64,000 bases of DNA from DAOTXS01 sp034435055 (GTDB lineage Bacteria > Chloroflexota > Anaerolineae > UBA4142), in contig DAOTXS010000024.1 of NCBI GenBank assembly GCA_034435055.1, positions 4,509-68,508 of the forward strand, read 5' to 3'. The position numbers were made by a program, and so were the translations under genes. Below are positions 33,411-42,789 of this stretch, piece after piece. The notes under the pieces are model-generated. The model searched no databases, had not been told where the DNA came from, and was given only the letters and a program-made list of their open reading frames with translations. Each line of letters opens with the position of its first letter. Position 1 is the first letter of the stretch.

Positions 33411-34310
33411 TTATTCTGCCACCACCGGTTTCTTGCGGCGACGGAATACGGTGCGTAAAATCCACGCCAGGACGATGAACGGCAAGAGCAAGATGATCAA
33501 AATCGGCAGGAAGAATAACACAAACCAGATGGCAAGATCGGCGATGCCTTGTAACGCTTGCACCAACGCCTTCAACGCTTGCGCGACGGTTTTGTTCGGC
33601 ATCCACGTGTCCGGTTCGAGAATTTGCACATCCTCATACGGGACAAGATCGATGGTCATCGTCGCGAGCGTGCTGGTTTTTTCGAGCACGTTGATCTGAC
33701 CTTTGGTCTGTTCGATCTGTTGACGAATCTCGGTCAATCGATTGTACACCGCGAGAATATCCTCGGCTCTGCCGGTGCGCTCGCGCACGGTCGCTAGTAA
33801 CTTGGTCAATTCGACTTCGGTGGCTTCGAGATTTTTCAAACGCGCGTCGAGATTAACATACTGATCGGTTACATCTTTCGAATCTTTGTTGCGGCTCAAC
33901 GTCTTGAGCGCGACGGCTTCGATTTTCTTTTGGGCATCGTCCAGCGATTCTGCCGGAATTCGCAAAGTAATCGTCCCGCGCATTCGTCCTTTGTTATCGC
34001 GCGACAAGTTGGAACCGGCAATGTAACCTTTGTACGCTGTTGCAATTGTCGCAATCTCGTTTGCTGCCTTGTCTGCATCTTGAACTTGAAGCGATAAACG
34101 CACAGTATAGACAATCATGCGCTCTGCGTTCTGCGTTTCTGGCGCGTTCGTCGTTACCGCGTCGGTGGATCGCTTGACGGCATCGGCGGCAGGCGCGGGC
34201 GGTTGCGCGGGAAGTCCGCTGGTCTCAATCGACGAGCGCGAGACGGGCGCGGCACAGCCGGCAATCGTGAAAAGAGAAATCAAAGCAAAGGTTAGCCAAA
34301 AGCGTTTCAT
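33411..34310 (-). CDS. DUF4349 lipoprotein
   Basis: 299 residues. Lipobox LFTIAGC near 19 after a hydrophobic run. The DUF4349 domain (about 65-270) includes LQVQDADKAANEIATIA, a central coiled coil (about 155-215) and MTIDLVPYE; a membrane helix (260-285) with a basic tail (RTVFRRRKK) ends it. Function unknown; the domain is common in bacterial surface proteins. Confidence 0.87.
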   Translation of the reverse strand: MKRFWLTFALISLFTIAGCAAPVSRSSIETSGLPAQPPAPAADAVKRSTDAVTTNAPETQNAERMIVYTVRLSLQVQDADKAANEIATIATAYKGYIAGSNLSRDNKGRMRGTITLRIPAESLDDAQKKIEAVALKTLSRNKDSKDVTDQYVNLDARLKNLEATEVELTKLLATVRERTGRAEDILAVYNRLTEIRQQIEQTKGQINVLEKTSTLATMTIDLVPYEDVQILEPDTWMPNKTVAQALKALVQALQGIADLAIWFVLFFLPILIILLLPFIVLAWILRTVFRRRKKPVVAE

Positions 34311-34360
34311 TGTATCCTCCGTCGAGAAATCGGTTTCATTCGTTAGACGCTTTCTGCCGT

Positions 34361-34405
34361 AAAAAGTTCCAAGACCTGACCGGCTTTTTCAATCGGTCAG
34401 ATCTT
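34361..34405 (-). terminator. Terminator of the phosphoesterase gene
   Basis: AAGATCTGACCG and CGGTCAGGTCTT pair with an 11-nt loop; TTTTT follows shortly on the minus strand. Confidence 0.6.
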
Positions 34406-34408
34406 CAT

Positions 34409-35143
34409 TCACCATCCATAACTCAAGCGCTGAATCAATCGGGTGGGGAGTTTGGCTTGTTCCATTTTCGCTTGGGTTGCCACAATGTCGTACTCGATGC
34501 GATAATGCGTCAGCGTGGTCGTTTCCAGATCGAGGATGGCATACGCAGCGCGCGGGTCGCCGTCGCGCGGCTGACCGACGCTCCCCGGGTTGATCATCAT
34601 TCGTTCGGGACCAAGCGCGATGGGAAATCCTTCTGGCATCGGTTCGGCGGTTGCCATTTGTTCTTCACGGTGATAACGGTACAAGACCGGCACGTGCGTA
34701 TGACCCACCAAGCAAAACGGCGTGTCGAAATGTTCAAAGTTGATGCGCGCGACGGCAGGCGTCAACACGTACTCCCAAATCGGATAGCGCGGACTGCCGT
34801 GCACCAGCGTATATTTCGATTCTTGAACCGGGATGCGTTCTGGCAGTGCGTGAAGCCAGCTCAAACTTTCGGGGTTCAATTGATTGCGCGTCCAAATCGC
34901 GGAGCGGCGCGCGTCTGGGTTGAACTCTTCCAAATCGAGTTTGTCCAACACCGCCCAATCGTGATTGCCGGCAAGGCACGTCAAATCGTAATGTCGCAAC
35001 CGATCGATGCAGGCGTTGGGTTCAGGTCCATAACCGACGACATCGCCCAGGCACCAAACCCGGTCGAAGCGTTCGGCGTTGTTGATCACGGCGTCGAGCG
35101 CAACGAGATTGGCATGAATATCGGAGACGATGAGAATTCTCAT
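34409..35143 (-). CDS. Metallophosphoesterase (YfcE/MJ0936 type)
   Basis: 244 residues. Motifs of the calcineurin-like fold: SDIHANLVALDAVI near 6-18, GDVVGYGPEPN near 33, AGNHDWAV near 58, LVHGSPRYP near 117, and VGHTHVPVLY near 148. The family hydrolyses phosphodiesters with a two-metal site. Divergently placed from tsaE. Confidence 0.9.
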   Translation of the reverse strand: MRILIVSDIHANLVALDAVINNAERFDRVWCLGDVVGYGPEPNACIDRLRHYDLTCLAGNHDWAVLDKLDLEEFNPDARRSAIWTRNQLNPESLSWLHALPERIPVQESKYTLVHGSPRYPIWEYVLTPAVARINFEHFDTPFCLVGHTHVPVLYRYHREEQMATAEPMPEGFPIALGPERMMINPGSVGQPRDGDPRAAYAILDLETTTLTHYRIEYDIVATQAKMEQAKLPTRLIQRLSYGW

Positions 35144-35216
35144 AGGTGATTTGGCGGTATTCTACCACAGGAAAGCAAAATCGCAAACAAGGACAATAGT
35201 ACTTGCCGGGTCTGCA

Positions 35217-35245
35217 TTGTCCAACCTCGTCAATCGGAGTATAAT
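35217..35245 (+). promoter_or_regulatory. Promoter of tsaE-tsaB-rimI
   Basis: TTGTCC, 17-nt spacer, TATAAT, ending 21 bases before the tsaE ATG. Confidence 0.65.
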
Positions 35246-35266
35246 GCGGTTGAAAAAGAAACGGCG

Positions 35267-35749
35267 ATGGCTTTTACTTTACACACCATTCTCACACACA
35301 GCGCAGAACAAACGCAACGAATCGGCGAACGCTTGGGCAACCGCGCGCGCGCCGGCGATCTGTTTTTTCTTGAAGGCGAATTGGGCGCGGGCAAAACGTG
35401 TTTTGCGCAAGGGCTGGGACGCGGGCTGGGGATCGTCGAAGAGATCAATAGTCCGACGTTTATTTTGGCAAACGAACATCGCGGCGGTCGCTTGACGTTG
35501 TATCATCTTGACGTCTATCGCGTGCACAGCGCAGACGAAGCCATCGGGATTGGCTTGGACGATTACTTGTCCGGCGATGGCGTGTGCGTGATCGAATGGG
35601 CGGAGAAGATTCGCGCCGCGTTGCCAGCCGAAGGACTGTGGATTGCCTTTCGTCACGTTGACGAAAATTCGCGCGAGTTGAAATTCACGGCGACCGGTAA
35701 ACGGTACGTCGATTTGTTGAACGAGTTGAAAAATGCTACTCGCGATTGA
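35267..35749 (+). CDS. tsaE: TsaE, tRNA t6A synthesis ATPase
   Basis: 160 residues, standard length. Walker A GELGAGKTCFAQGLG near 39, then INSPTFILANEH and the YHLDVYRV segment near 83. TsaE drives the t6A37 threonylcarbamoyl cycle together with TsaB and TsaD. It overlaps tsaB by 17 bases. Confidence 0.93.
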   Translation: MAFTLHTILTHSAEQTQRIGERLGNRARAGDLFFLEGELGAGKTCFAQGLGRGLGIVEEINSPTFILANEHRGGRLTLYHLDVYRVHSADEAIGIGLDDYLSGDGVCVIEWAEKIRAALPAEGLWIAFRHVDENSRELKFTATGKRYVDLLNELKNATRD

Positions 35750-36422
35750 CACTGCCACGCGCGCCGCGAGCATCGCGCTGTACGACGAAACCGGCGTTCT
35801 CGCCGAATTGACGTGGCGCTCGCGTGAAAATCACACCGTCGAATTGATGGCGCAAATCGTTCGCCTGCTCAATTTGGCGCACGCGCAGAAATCGGATTTG
35901 CGCGCGATTGGCGTGGCGTCGGGTCCCGGCTCGTTCACCGGCTTGCGCGTCGGGATGAGCGTTGCAAAAGGTTTGGCGTACGGTTGCGCGATTCCAATTT
36001 TCGGCGTGCCGACGCTGGACGCGGTTGCGTTGCCGCACGCGTTTCAGCCCGCGCCAATTTGGGTGATTCTCGCCGCCGGGCGTGGACGTTTTTCCGTTGC
36101 GAAATACACATCGCAGCGTGGCGCGATTTCCCGCGTGAGTGATTACGCGCTGGTCAATATCGATGGACTGGGTGAGCTTGCCGCGCGCGCGGCGGATGCA
36201 TCGATGTTGTTTGGCGGCGATGTCGATGAAGCGATGACGAATCGATTGAAAGAAAAATTTGGCGCGCGCGCGGTGATCGCGTCGCCGGCGATGAATGTGC
36301 GGCGCGCCGGCTTCATCGCGGAATTGGCGTGGGCGCGTTTCTGTCGTGGCGAGTCAGATGATGTGGCGACGCTGGCGCCAATGTATCTGCCGCACGAATC
36401 AGTCGAAGGATCGAAAGCGTAA
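35733..36422 (+). CDS. tsaB: TsaB, tRNA t6A synthesis protein
   Basis: 229 residues of the ASKHA-like fold: LLAIDTATRAASIALYDE at the start, HTVELMAQI, GVASGPGSFTGLRVGMSVAKGLAY near 63-86. Non-catalytic partner of TsaD. Starts within tsaE. TsaD is not in the window. Confidence 0.93.
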   Translation: MLLAIDTATRAASIALYDETGVLAELTWRSRENHTVELMAQIVRLLNLAHAQKSDLRAIGVASGPGSFTGLRVGMSVAKGLAYGCAIPIFGVPTLDAVALPHAFQPAPIWVILAAGRGRFSVAKYTSQRGAISRVSDYALVNIDGLGELAARAADASMLFGGDVDEAMTNRLKEKFGARAVIASPAMNVRRAGFIAELAWARFCRGESDDVATLAPMYLPHESVEGSKA

Positions 36423-36426
36423 TTTT

Positions 36427-36484
36427 GTTAGCCGCAGAAACACGCGGAAATCCGCAGAAATTTTCTGTGGGATTCAGTGGCAAA
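36427..36484. repeat. CCGCAGA-type hairpin spacer
   Basis: TTAGCCGCAGAAACACGCGG with a diverged inverse (TTTCTGTGGGATTCAGTGGC) fills the gap between tsaB and rimI. Confidence 0.55.
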
Positions 36485-36491
36485 GATTACA

Positions 36492-37112
36492 ATGCTTGAT
36501 TATTCCAACTTGCCGTATCGCGTCGAACCGATGGTGCCGCAGGATGTTGCGACGATTATGGAGATCGAAAATGTTTCGTTCTCCGCGCCGTGGTCGGCGC
36601 GCGCGTACGATTACGAGTTGCGTTACAATGAAATGGCGCATTATTTCGTCGCGCGGTTGCAACAGCAACCAGCGGTGGCAATTCCGCCCAAGCCGGTTTT
36701 TTCGTGGCGGCGTTGGTTTGAGCGCGGCACTCGTTTGGCGGATGCGGATGCGGCGAACGTCGTCGGTTATGCCGGCTTTTGGTTGATGGTCGATGAAGCG
36801 CACATCAGCACGATTGCCACCCATCCGCAATGGCGGCGGCGCGGCATCGGCGAATTGATGTTGATCGCGATGATCGATGCGGCGGCGGCAATCGGCGCGC
36901 GGTGGATGACGTTGGAGGTTCGTGTGTCTAACACCGGCGCGCAAGCGTTGTATCGCAAATTTGGGTTCGATGTAACTGGGATGCGGCGGCATTACTACAC
37001 CGATAATAATGAAGACGCGCTGATTATGACGACGCCGTTGATCACGACGATCGAATACCAAATGAAACTCGATGGTTTGAGAGGCGCGTTGTTCAGCCGC
37101 TTGTCGAGATAA
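36492..37112 (+). CDS. rimI: RimI-type GNAT N-acetyltransferase
   Basis: 206 residues from ATG 36492; a GTG at 36477 lies in repeat sequence. The acetyl-CoA loop is HPQWRRRGIGELML near 116, followed by LEVRVSNTGAQALYRKFGFDVTGMRRHYY, the RimI signature. About 50 residues longer than typical RimI because of an insert (near 55-85, RWFERGTRLADADAAN). RimI acetylates the N-terminus of ribosomal protein S18; it is often encoded with tsaB. Confidence 0.88.
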   Translation: MLDYSNLPYRVEPMVPQDVATIMEIENVSFSAPWSARAYDYELRYNEMAHYFVARLQQQPAVAIPPKPVFSWRRWFERGTRLADADAANVVGYAGFWLMVDEAHISTIATHPQWRRRGIGELMLIAMIDAAAAIGARWMTLEVRVSNTGAQALYRKFGFDVTGMRRHYYTDNNEDALIMTTPLITTIEYQMKLDGLRGALFSRLSR

Positions 37113-37129
37113 GGTGGCTGTGGTAAAAT
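37101..37129 (+). promoter_or_regulatory. Candidate promoter of the Trm112-like gene
   Basis: TTGTCG, 17-nt spacer, TAAAAT, overlapping the end of rimI. Confidence 0.4.
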
Positions 37130-37229
37130 CCAGCCGCAGGTTTCGCAAATGCTCCGCACGTAAAAAATTATACCGGTGTAATTGACGGAATCTGCGGATT
37201 GCTTTGGGATAAGGTGTCGAGGAGAAAAA

Positions 37230-37445
37230 ATGGTCAGTCCAGAGTTGCTCGAAATCTTACGTTGTCCCGCGTGCGTGCGCAACGGACCAAACGCCGGGAT
37301 GCTTGATTTCATCCGCGAGACGTGGCTGGTCTGCCGCGATTGCGGCCGCAAGTATCCGGTCAAGAACGACATTCCGATTATGCTCATCGAGGAAGGCGAT
37401 AAATACCGCGCCACGCCGATCGAGCAGTTGGGCGCGCCGGCATAA
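37230..37445 (+). CDS. Trm112-like zinc-ribbon protein
   Basis: 71 residues from the ATG after GAGGAG. Two Cys pairs (RCPAC, CRDC) form a zinc ribbon, followed by KYPVKNDIPIMLIEEG, the Trm112/YcaR signature. These small proteins activate or stabilise partner enzymes, often methyltransferases. The frame is open to 37182 but without a better start. Confidence 0.88.
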   Translation: MVSPELLEILRCPACVRNGPNAGMLDFIRETWLVCRDCGRKYPVKNDIPIMLIEEGDKYRATPIEQLGAPA

Positions 37446-37471
37446 TCCGGCGAACGCTGAAAAACGTAGCA

Positions 37472-37522
37472 TAAACAGGTAAAGTCAACGGGGACGACGT
37501 TACTTTGACCTGTTTATTTTTT
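37472..37522 (+). terminator. Terminator after the Trm112-like gene
   Basis: AAACAGGT...CAACG and CGTT...ACCTGTTT pair as a long imperfect hairpin, followed by ATTTTTT. Confidence 0.65.
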
Positions 37523-37536
37523 CTGAGGGAGAAAGT

Positions 37537-38898
37537 ATGAAAAAGCCAATCCTCGTACTTGGCGCAATTTTGTTTGTGTTGAGTGTGTTCGCCGCGCCGG
37601 CGTTCGCGGCAGACCCGATTGCAATTACGTCGAACAAGTTCGTCAACAACTTTCGACAAAATCTGCAATTCAAATTGGACGCGACGAGTACGGCCGGCAA
37701 AATCAATCAAATCGCGCTCTTTATTCAAATCGATGGGGTGTCGTCGAGCGCGCGGCAATTGCCGGAATTCACCGCCGACAAACAGGTTGCGGCGACGTAC
37801 GAATGGAATCTCACGCGCAATTATTTGCCGCCCGGCGTGACCGGTCAATTTTGGTGGATCATCGAAGATGATGCCGGGAGCAAATTGACCACCGACAAGC
37901 AATCGTTCCGGGTCGAAGACACCTCGAAACAGTGGAGGAAATTATCGAACGAGAAGCTCGCCATCTTTTGGTACAACGGCGGCGATAGTTTCGGCAAAGC
38001 GTTGTTTGAGCGCGGTGTCGAGGCGATGAAATTTTTGGAGCAGGACACCGGCGTCGTCATCGATCGGCAAATTCAAACGTACATCTACGGCAATCGCGCC
38101 GATTTTCGCAACGCGTTGTCGGTGGGCGCGCAAGAGTGGACGGGTGGACAGGCGTTCCCGGATTACAGCGTCGTTTTGATCAACGTCGAGCCGACGGCGT
38201 TGGAGTGGGGCAAAGGCGCGACGGTGCACGAGTTGACGCATCAAGTCATTCATCAAAAGATCAAGGGTCCGCTCGGCGATTTGTCGATGCCACATTGGAT
38301 GGACGAAGGGCTGGCGATGTACTATGAAACGTATCCCGACCAACTCGATTCGCAATTCAACACGCCGTTGCGCCGCGCCATTCAAAACGATACGGTCGTT
38401 GCGTTGCGAACGTTGAGCGGCGCCTTCCCCGCCGATTCCAACGCGGCGAATCTGGCGTACGCGCAAAGTTACGCCGTCGTCGATTTCATCTATCGCAAGT
38501 ACGGCAAAGACAAGATGGCGACGATGCTCCAAGAATTCAAAAAGGGCGGAAACTATGACGACATTCTCAAAAAAGTGATTGGTGTCGATACCGATGGGTT
38601 GGATAATGCGTGGCGGCAGGAAGTAGGATTGAAGCCACGTGCGGTGGCAACCCGTTCGTTGCCGCAATCAAGCGCGATTCCGACCATCGGTCTCTCCACC
38701 GATTACTCGACGCCGATGCCGGGCGCGCCAGCAACCGCGACGCCGCCGCGCGTCTCGCAGAATGTTACCCCTGCCGCGCCATCGTCGAGCGCGTCCAGCA
38801 GTTCCGGGACGACGATTCAAATCTGTAGTGCGTCGTTCTTGGTGTTTGCGGTGGGATTTTTGGGAGTCGTGCTGAGCCGGCGGAAGAAAGTTTTGTAG
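37537..38898 (+). CDS. Secreted zinc peptidase (gluzincin, peptidase MA-like)
   Basis: 453 residues. Signal peptide 1-24 ending AAPAFAA. An Ig-like part (about 25-130) precedes the peptidase: zinc motif HELTHQVIH near 231 with the third ligand Glu in HWMDEGLAMYYE near 255. A Pro/Ser/Thr linker (375-425) and a C-terminal membrane helix with tail SRRKKVL follow, so the enzyme is probably held at the cell surface. Substrate unknown. Confidence 0.83.
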   Translation: MKKPILVLGAILFVLSVFAAPAFAADPIAITSNKFVNNFRQNLQFKLDATSTAGKINQIALFIQIDGVSSSARQLPEFTADKQVAATYEWNLTRNYLPPGVTGQFWWIIEDDAGSKLTTDKQSFRVEDTSKQWRKLSNEKLAIFWYNGGDSFGKALFERGVEAMKFLEQDTGVVIDRQIQTYIYGNRADFRNALSVGAQEWTGGQAFPDYSVVLINVEPTALEWGKGATVHELTHQVIHQKIKGPLGDLSMPHWMDEGLAMYYETYPDQLDSQFNTPLRRAIQNDTVVALRTLSGAFPADSNAANLAYAQSYAVVDFIYRKYGKDKMATMLQEFKKGGNYDDILKKVIGVDTDGLDNAWRQEVGLKPRAVATRSLPQSSAIPTIGLSTDYSTPMPGAPATATPPRVSQNVTPAAPSSSASSSSGTTIQICSASFLVFAVGFLGVVLSRRKKVL

Positions 38899-38939
38899 TA
38901 CCTCTCTCCGACCCTCTCCTAAAAGGAGAGAGCGCAAAT

Positions 38940-38978
38940 GAAACGGGCAATGCTCATAAAGCATTGCCCGTTTTGTTG
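38940..38978 (+). terminator. Terminator after the gluzincin gene
   Basis: AAACGGGCAATGC and its exact inverse with a 7-nt loop, then TTGTTG. A second hairpin (CTCTCTCC...GGAGAGAG) lies at 38903-38932. Confidence 0.75.
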
Positions 38979-39013
38979 TACTCTAAAAATCAACTGCGAA
39001 GACAAAAAGGAAT

Positions 39014-39098
39014 TGTCATTCCGAGTGACCCGCGCAGCGGGGAGCGAAGAATCTCGTTCAAGTCATAACGAAACCCTTCGCTTTGCTCAGGGTGACAA
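39014..39098. repeat. REP-like repeat (TCATTCCGAG type)
   Basis: Begins TGTCATTCCGAGTGACC and ends TTTGCTCAGGGTGACA, inverted ends. It contributes the last codons and stop of the carboxypeptidase gene. Confidence 0.6.
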
Positions 39099-40587
39099 AG
39101 GAATCGCGCCGCGCACAAAATTTGCCAACGTCTTTTTGAGTTTTGCGAGCGAGGGCAGGTGGATGTACATCATATGCCCGGCTTCGTAAAACGACAGCGA
39201 CAAATTCTTTTCGAGCGACGGATCGATGCCGAGATGGTTGAACGTGTACTGCGTGGCAAAGTACGGCGTCGCAAAATCGTAATAGCCGTTTGCCACGTGG
39301 ACTTAGAAACGGATTGATCGTCATCGCCTCGCGCAACGTTTCCGCGACGTTGACGTACTGATTTTCGTGTTGTGCGTAACTCCACGGTTGCACGCGCGGC
39401 GTCAGAATTTCGTACGGCAGATCGGTTTCAAAACGCAACTCGCCGCGCACGTAATCGTTGAACGTTGCGGTGTACGGTCCGATGATGTTGGTCAAACTGG
39501 GATCGTACTCGTGCGCCTCGCCCGCCGCATCCCGGTCGATGCCCTTGAAGCGACTGTCGAGCCGTCCAACGGTGCGACGCTCGTCGCGCAACAGTTCTTT
39601 GCAAAAGCGATGAATCTCGATGCGCAGATTCGTGCGGTCGATGTAATCGATGGATAGACCGGTGTAGCGGGATAATTTTGCGACGATGGCTTGACGTTCG
39701 TCGGCGGTGAGCGTTGCGCCTTTTGCCAACGCGAGCGTGTACTCGCCGAGCGCAAATGCTTCAACCTCACGCAGTGTCGCTTGCAAATCGTTCTGCAATT
39801 CCGGCGCGAGTCGTTGGTGATACCACGCGGTCGAAGTGTACGTCGGCAAGAATAAAATGTATGGCAAATCGTTGCCGGTGTTAAAGCGCGCGGTCGCAAA
39901 ATTCAGAATCGACGAGACGAGCATAATGCCGTTCAAGTACATCCCGTGTCGATTTTGTAAATAGCCGGCCAAGCCCGCCGCGCGCGTCGTGCCGTAACTT
40001 TCGCCGATCAAAAATTTGGGCGAGGTCCAGCGTTGATAGCGCGTGGCGTACAGTCGAATGAAATCGCCGACCGACTCGATGTCCTTTTTGAAACCGTGAA
40101 ACTCTTTCGCTTTTTCGCCGACGACCGGTCGTGAAAACCCGGTGCTGACCGGATCGATGAACACGAGATCGGTTACATCGAGCAGTGAGAATTCGTTGTC
40201 GGTGAGTTGGTACGGCGGCGGCGGCAAATCGCCGAGGTCGGTCATCACGACGCGGCGCGGACCCAGCACGCCGAGATGCAACCACACCGATGACGACCCA
40301 GGACCGCCGTTGAACGAAAATGTCAGCGGGCGTTTCGTTTTGTCGGTTACGTCGTCGCGCGTGTAGGCGATGAAGAAAATGGATGCTCGTGCCTTTTCGC
40401 CTTCCGACTCGCCGGCTTGGTCGCCTTTCTTTTCTGATTCCTCTTTCAGCACGATGGTGCCGCAGGTGACGGTGTATTTGATTTCCTGTCCACCCAGCGT
40501 GATGCTGTGTTTGGTCTCGACGATTTGGTCTTTGGGTTCTGGTTTTTGGTCTTCGGATTTCTTTTCGTGGGTGTCTTTATCGGACAT
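39087..40587 (-). pseudogene. S10 serine carboxypeptidase-like gene with a frameshift
   Basis: The N-terminal part (40587 to about 39305) holds the catalytic Ser in LIGESYGTTRAAG near residue 192, after FSFNGGPGSSSVW. The family continues in another frame as VHVANGYYDFATPYF (catalytic Asp) and FYEAGHMMYIH (catalytic His), ending at 39087. The break is in CTAAGTCC near 39305, where one extra or two missing bases would explain it. Without repair the product keeps Ser but loses Asp and His. Real decay or an assembly error cannot be told apart here. S10 enzymes remove C-terminal residues. Confidence 0.8.
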
Positions 40588-40611
40588 TGAAAACTCCGGT
40601 GAATTGCTATT

Positions 40612-40701
40612 GTCGCCATCGGCTCAAGCCGACGGCGATTGGGCGTGAAACCCGCCAAGCGGGTTTGAAGATTGATAGCCGTCGAATTTATTCGATGGCG
40701 C
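40612..40701. repeat. Cluster of three short palindromes
   Basis: CGCCATCGGCT/AGCCGACGGCG, AAACCCGC/GCGGGTTT and GCCGTCGA/TCGATGGC lie in a row between the carboxypeptidase and the next gene on the minus strand. Confidence 0.55.
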
Positions 40702-40791
40702 GGTCGGTGCGCGTGTGTTTGCTGCCGTGCGTTGTCGCAATCCACTCAGACAGTCAATCTGGTACTGAAGTAATCACCAGGGATGATTGAA

Positions 40792-41289
40792 TTAGCCGTC
40801 CTTTTTCGATTCTTTCTTTTGGTCATCATTGAAATAAACATCCAAATCTTTTAACTCAGACCAATGAGAAGCACTTGAGCCATCTTTGATTGGGCCGTAC
40901 ACTGGATATCCGAACTCGTCAGGCTGTCCAATCACGTAATGATAAACATTGAGAGGTGGCTCACCTGCTCTCGGTTTATTTTCTATTCTAACCCAATCAA
41001 TCCCCCCCACCAAGCTGCTCGGCGGTGGCTGAAAAGTGTGTTGCGTAGGAGCAATGCCGCTGGCAAATACAGCAAATGTATTCACACTTCCAAAATGGTC
41101 TTTGATTAGATTCCACCGTTCTTGTGGAAGGTCATTCACCTTCCAAAACCCAGGGCCGACAAGTTCATTAAGATTCTCTCTGGTGATATAGAAATTCGGT
41201 CTTGGCGGAATTCCCGAAGGTGTTTCTGTCATTGTATTCTCCCAAATAGCAACCACTTGCGCGTGTTTGCTAAATCCGTTCTGGGTCAC
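40792..41289 (-). CDS. Hypothetical protein
   Basis: 165 residues, no family recognised. Soluble, with Pro-rich stretches (TPSGIPPRPN) and a charged tail (DDQKKESKKDG). An internal Met at residue 20 (MTETPSGIPP) is preceded by a GGGAGAA-like site and may be the true start. AT-richer than the surroundings. It follows the next gene on this strand after 4 bases. Confidence 0.5.
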   Translation of the reverse strand: MTQNGFSKHAQVVAIWENTMTETPSGIPPRPNFYITRENLNELVGPGFWKVNDLPQERWNLIKDHFGSVNTFAVFASGIAPTQHTFQPPPSSLVGGIDWVRIENKPRAGEPPLNVYHYVIGQPDEFGYPVYGPIKDGSSASHWSELKDLDVYFNDDQKKESKKDG

Positions 41290-41293
41290 CAGG

Positions 41294-42334
41294 TTATTTT
41301 GTGTCTAGCCAAACTCGCATCTCGTTTGGGAATATCGCTTGCCCATACGCGAGCAGTGGATGAGAGTCTCCCGCTGTAACTGTGAATGCTATCCAACCTT
41401 CAAGAGAACCATTGGCATATATTCTTCCCAAGAACTGGGGGTCAGGAGGAACAACCGTCTGTCCCTTGAATGACTGAGCTTCTTTTCCATCGGATGTCAC
41501 GACGACAAAGTACGCATCGCTCAGCATAACTGATGATTCTTTACCCGCCTTGACAAGACGAGCGCGAACTTTGAACAACATGTATTCAGCACCAGACGGA
41601 GGAGGTTTGTTGTATTGATTCGCTGATTTTATTCGGTTCCAAGCGTCCTGCCCACGAAAATATTGAAGCAAGGTGAATTCAATTTGCTGATTGTCATGAC
41701 CTGTCCAAATCACGCTTTTTCCGAGTGGGACTGGATTAGAACGTGTATAGCCAGGAACATTGGGCGGTGGTGTTGGTGTCGGAGCAAACAGAGCAAGCGT
41801 TGGTAGAGGACGAAGCGTCGGTATAGGAGCAAGTGTTGGCGTCGGAAGGAGCGTTGGAGTTGGTATATTTACAAACGTAGGATTATTCAGAATTGCTAAC
41901 TCTGCTTTGGCTCTCTGAAAATTGTTAGCAGCAGAGGTAAGCTTTATACTGACTATCCAATCACTCTGTTGCCCCATGAAAGAAATATATGCTTCAATCG
42001 TTTCATCCATTCCCGCGACAACGTATTGGAAATACGCGTCAGCACAACTAGGATGTTGGAGATTTTTGTAATCGCGCCTAATCTGTTGCATCTCCCCGAT
42101 GACAGGAGATAACGCAATTCTTGGTGTAGCATCAGCGCGCCTTGTGGCGTCATAGAACTTGTCAAGAGTTTCGCTTGTCGTTTTTAGGAAATCCTTTGCG
42201 TTGCATTTGGGTAATCCTATTACTGCAGGAGTATTCGTGCTATAGAGAATTACACCACCGACGCAAAAGACTCCGATGGCTGCGAGTGTCAAAATAGCTA
42301 GAATTGTCCATTGCGTTCGAGTGAATCCCACCAT
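41294..42334 (-). CDS. Membrane-anchored hypothetical protein with PTP linker
   Basis: 346 residues from the ATG behind AGGGAGG. A membrane helix (10-30) is followed by a helical part with Cys residues (40-140), a repeated Pro/Thr/Leu linker (about 160-200, TPTLLPTPTLAPIPTL) and a beta-rich C-terminal domain (210-346) of the DUF4352/telomeric-repeat-factor-like surface type. Not firmly assigned. AT-richer than its neighbours. Confidence 0.55.
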   Translation of the reverse strand: MVGFTRTQWTILAILTLAAIGVFCVGGVILYSTNTPAVIGLPKCNAKDFLKTTSETLDKFYDATRRADATPRIALSPVIGEMQQIRRDYKNLQHPSCADAYFQYVVAGMDETIEAYISFMGQQSDWIVSIKLTSAANNFQRAKAELAILNNPTFVNIPTPTLLPTPTLAPIPTLRPLPTLALFAPTPTPPPNVPGYTRSNPVPLGKSVIWTGHDNQQIEFTLLQYFRGQDAWNRIKSANQYNKPPPSGAEYMLFKVRARLVKAGKESSVMLSDAYFVVVTSDGKEAQSFKGQTVVPPDPQFLGRIYANGSLEGWIAFTVTAGDSHPLLAYGQAIFPNEMRVWLDTK

Positions 42335-42540
42335 ATCCTCCCTATCAAAGCTCGCTTGGGGCGCGAATGCACCTTCGTTAAAAGGGCATGTCAGCAAACT
42401 TATATTTCACGAACTACGAGTGCGGGAATCACGGAATTTCACGCTCAAGCTGTTTGGATTCCCGCATCTTTGGGTGCGGGAAACCAAACGGGGTTTTCCG
42501 CACCTGTAATGATTCTGTGTCTTTTATCCCCCCTCGCTTG

Positions 42541-42626
42541 ACAAAACTCGCCCATCCAACCATCCCATCACCTAACCACCCAACTATCGCACTATTGCAC
42601 TATCGCACCATCGCACTATCAAACTA
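42541..42626. repeat. Tandem CACTATCG-type repeat
   Basis: Units of 8-9 nt (CACTATTG, CACTATCG, CACCATCG, CACTATCA) in a row after ACCTAACCACCCAACTATCG. The same leader and units recur at 43419-43457. Confidence 0.6.
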
Positions 42627-42677
42627 TTCAACTCTCCTCACCACCGCTTTCTCCAAATCCTTCACCACAATCAAAAT
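42624..42677 (-). pseudogene. Remnant of an RNase Z 3' end
   Basis: The minus strand reads LIVVKDLEKAVVRRVE and stop, against TIVVKDLERATVKRVG at the C-terminus of the intact RNase Z gene 830 bases away. No upstream part of the gene is recognisable. Confidence 0.65.
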
Positions 42678-42789
42678 TTCGTGCCGGGCACGGGTGCGCC
42701 TAAAATATAAAGCAGATTCCGCATCACGTCAACACAGAACCTGCTTTGGGGAGTTGAAAAGTGTGGCTGTCCACTTTGAATTAGGCAAC

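Larger units (their letters stand above)
42335..42789. other. Gene-free stretch with hairpins and repeats
   Basis: No coding frame is supported. It holds two consecutive hairpins (about 42419-42510) with related stems GTGCGGGAATC/GGATTCCCGCA and GTGCGGGAAACC/GGTTTTCCGCACC, a tandem CACTATCG repeat (42541-42626), an RNase Z remnant (42624-42677), and a possible weak terminator for the DUF2442 gene (AAAGCAG/CTGCTTT, 42717-42755). Confidence 0.6.

Noticed and set aside
42541..42626. Tandem CACTATCG units as a CRISPR or origin
   Set aside because: Units are 8-9 nt, without spacers, and no replication or Cas genes are nearby; they look like an intergenic tandem repeat.
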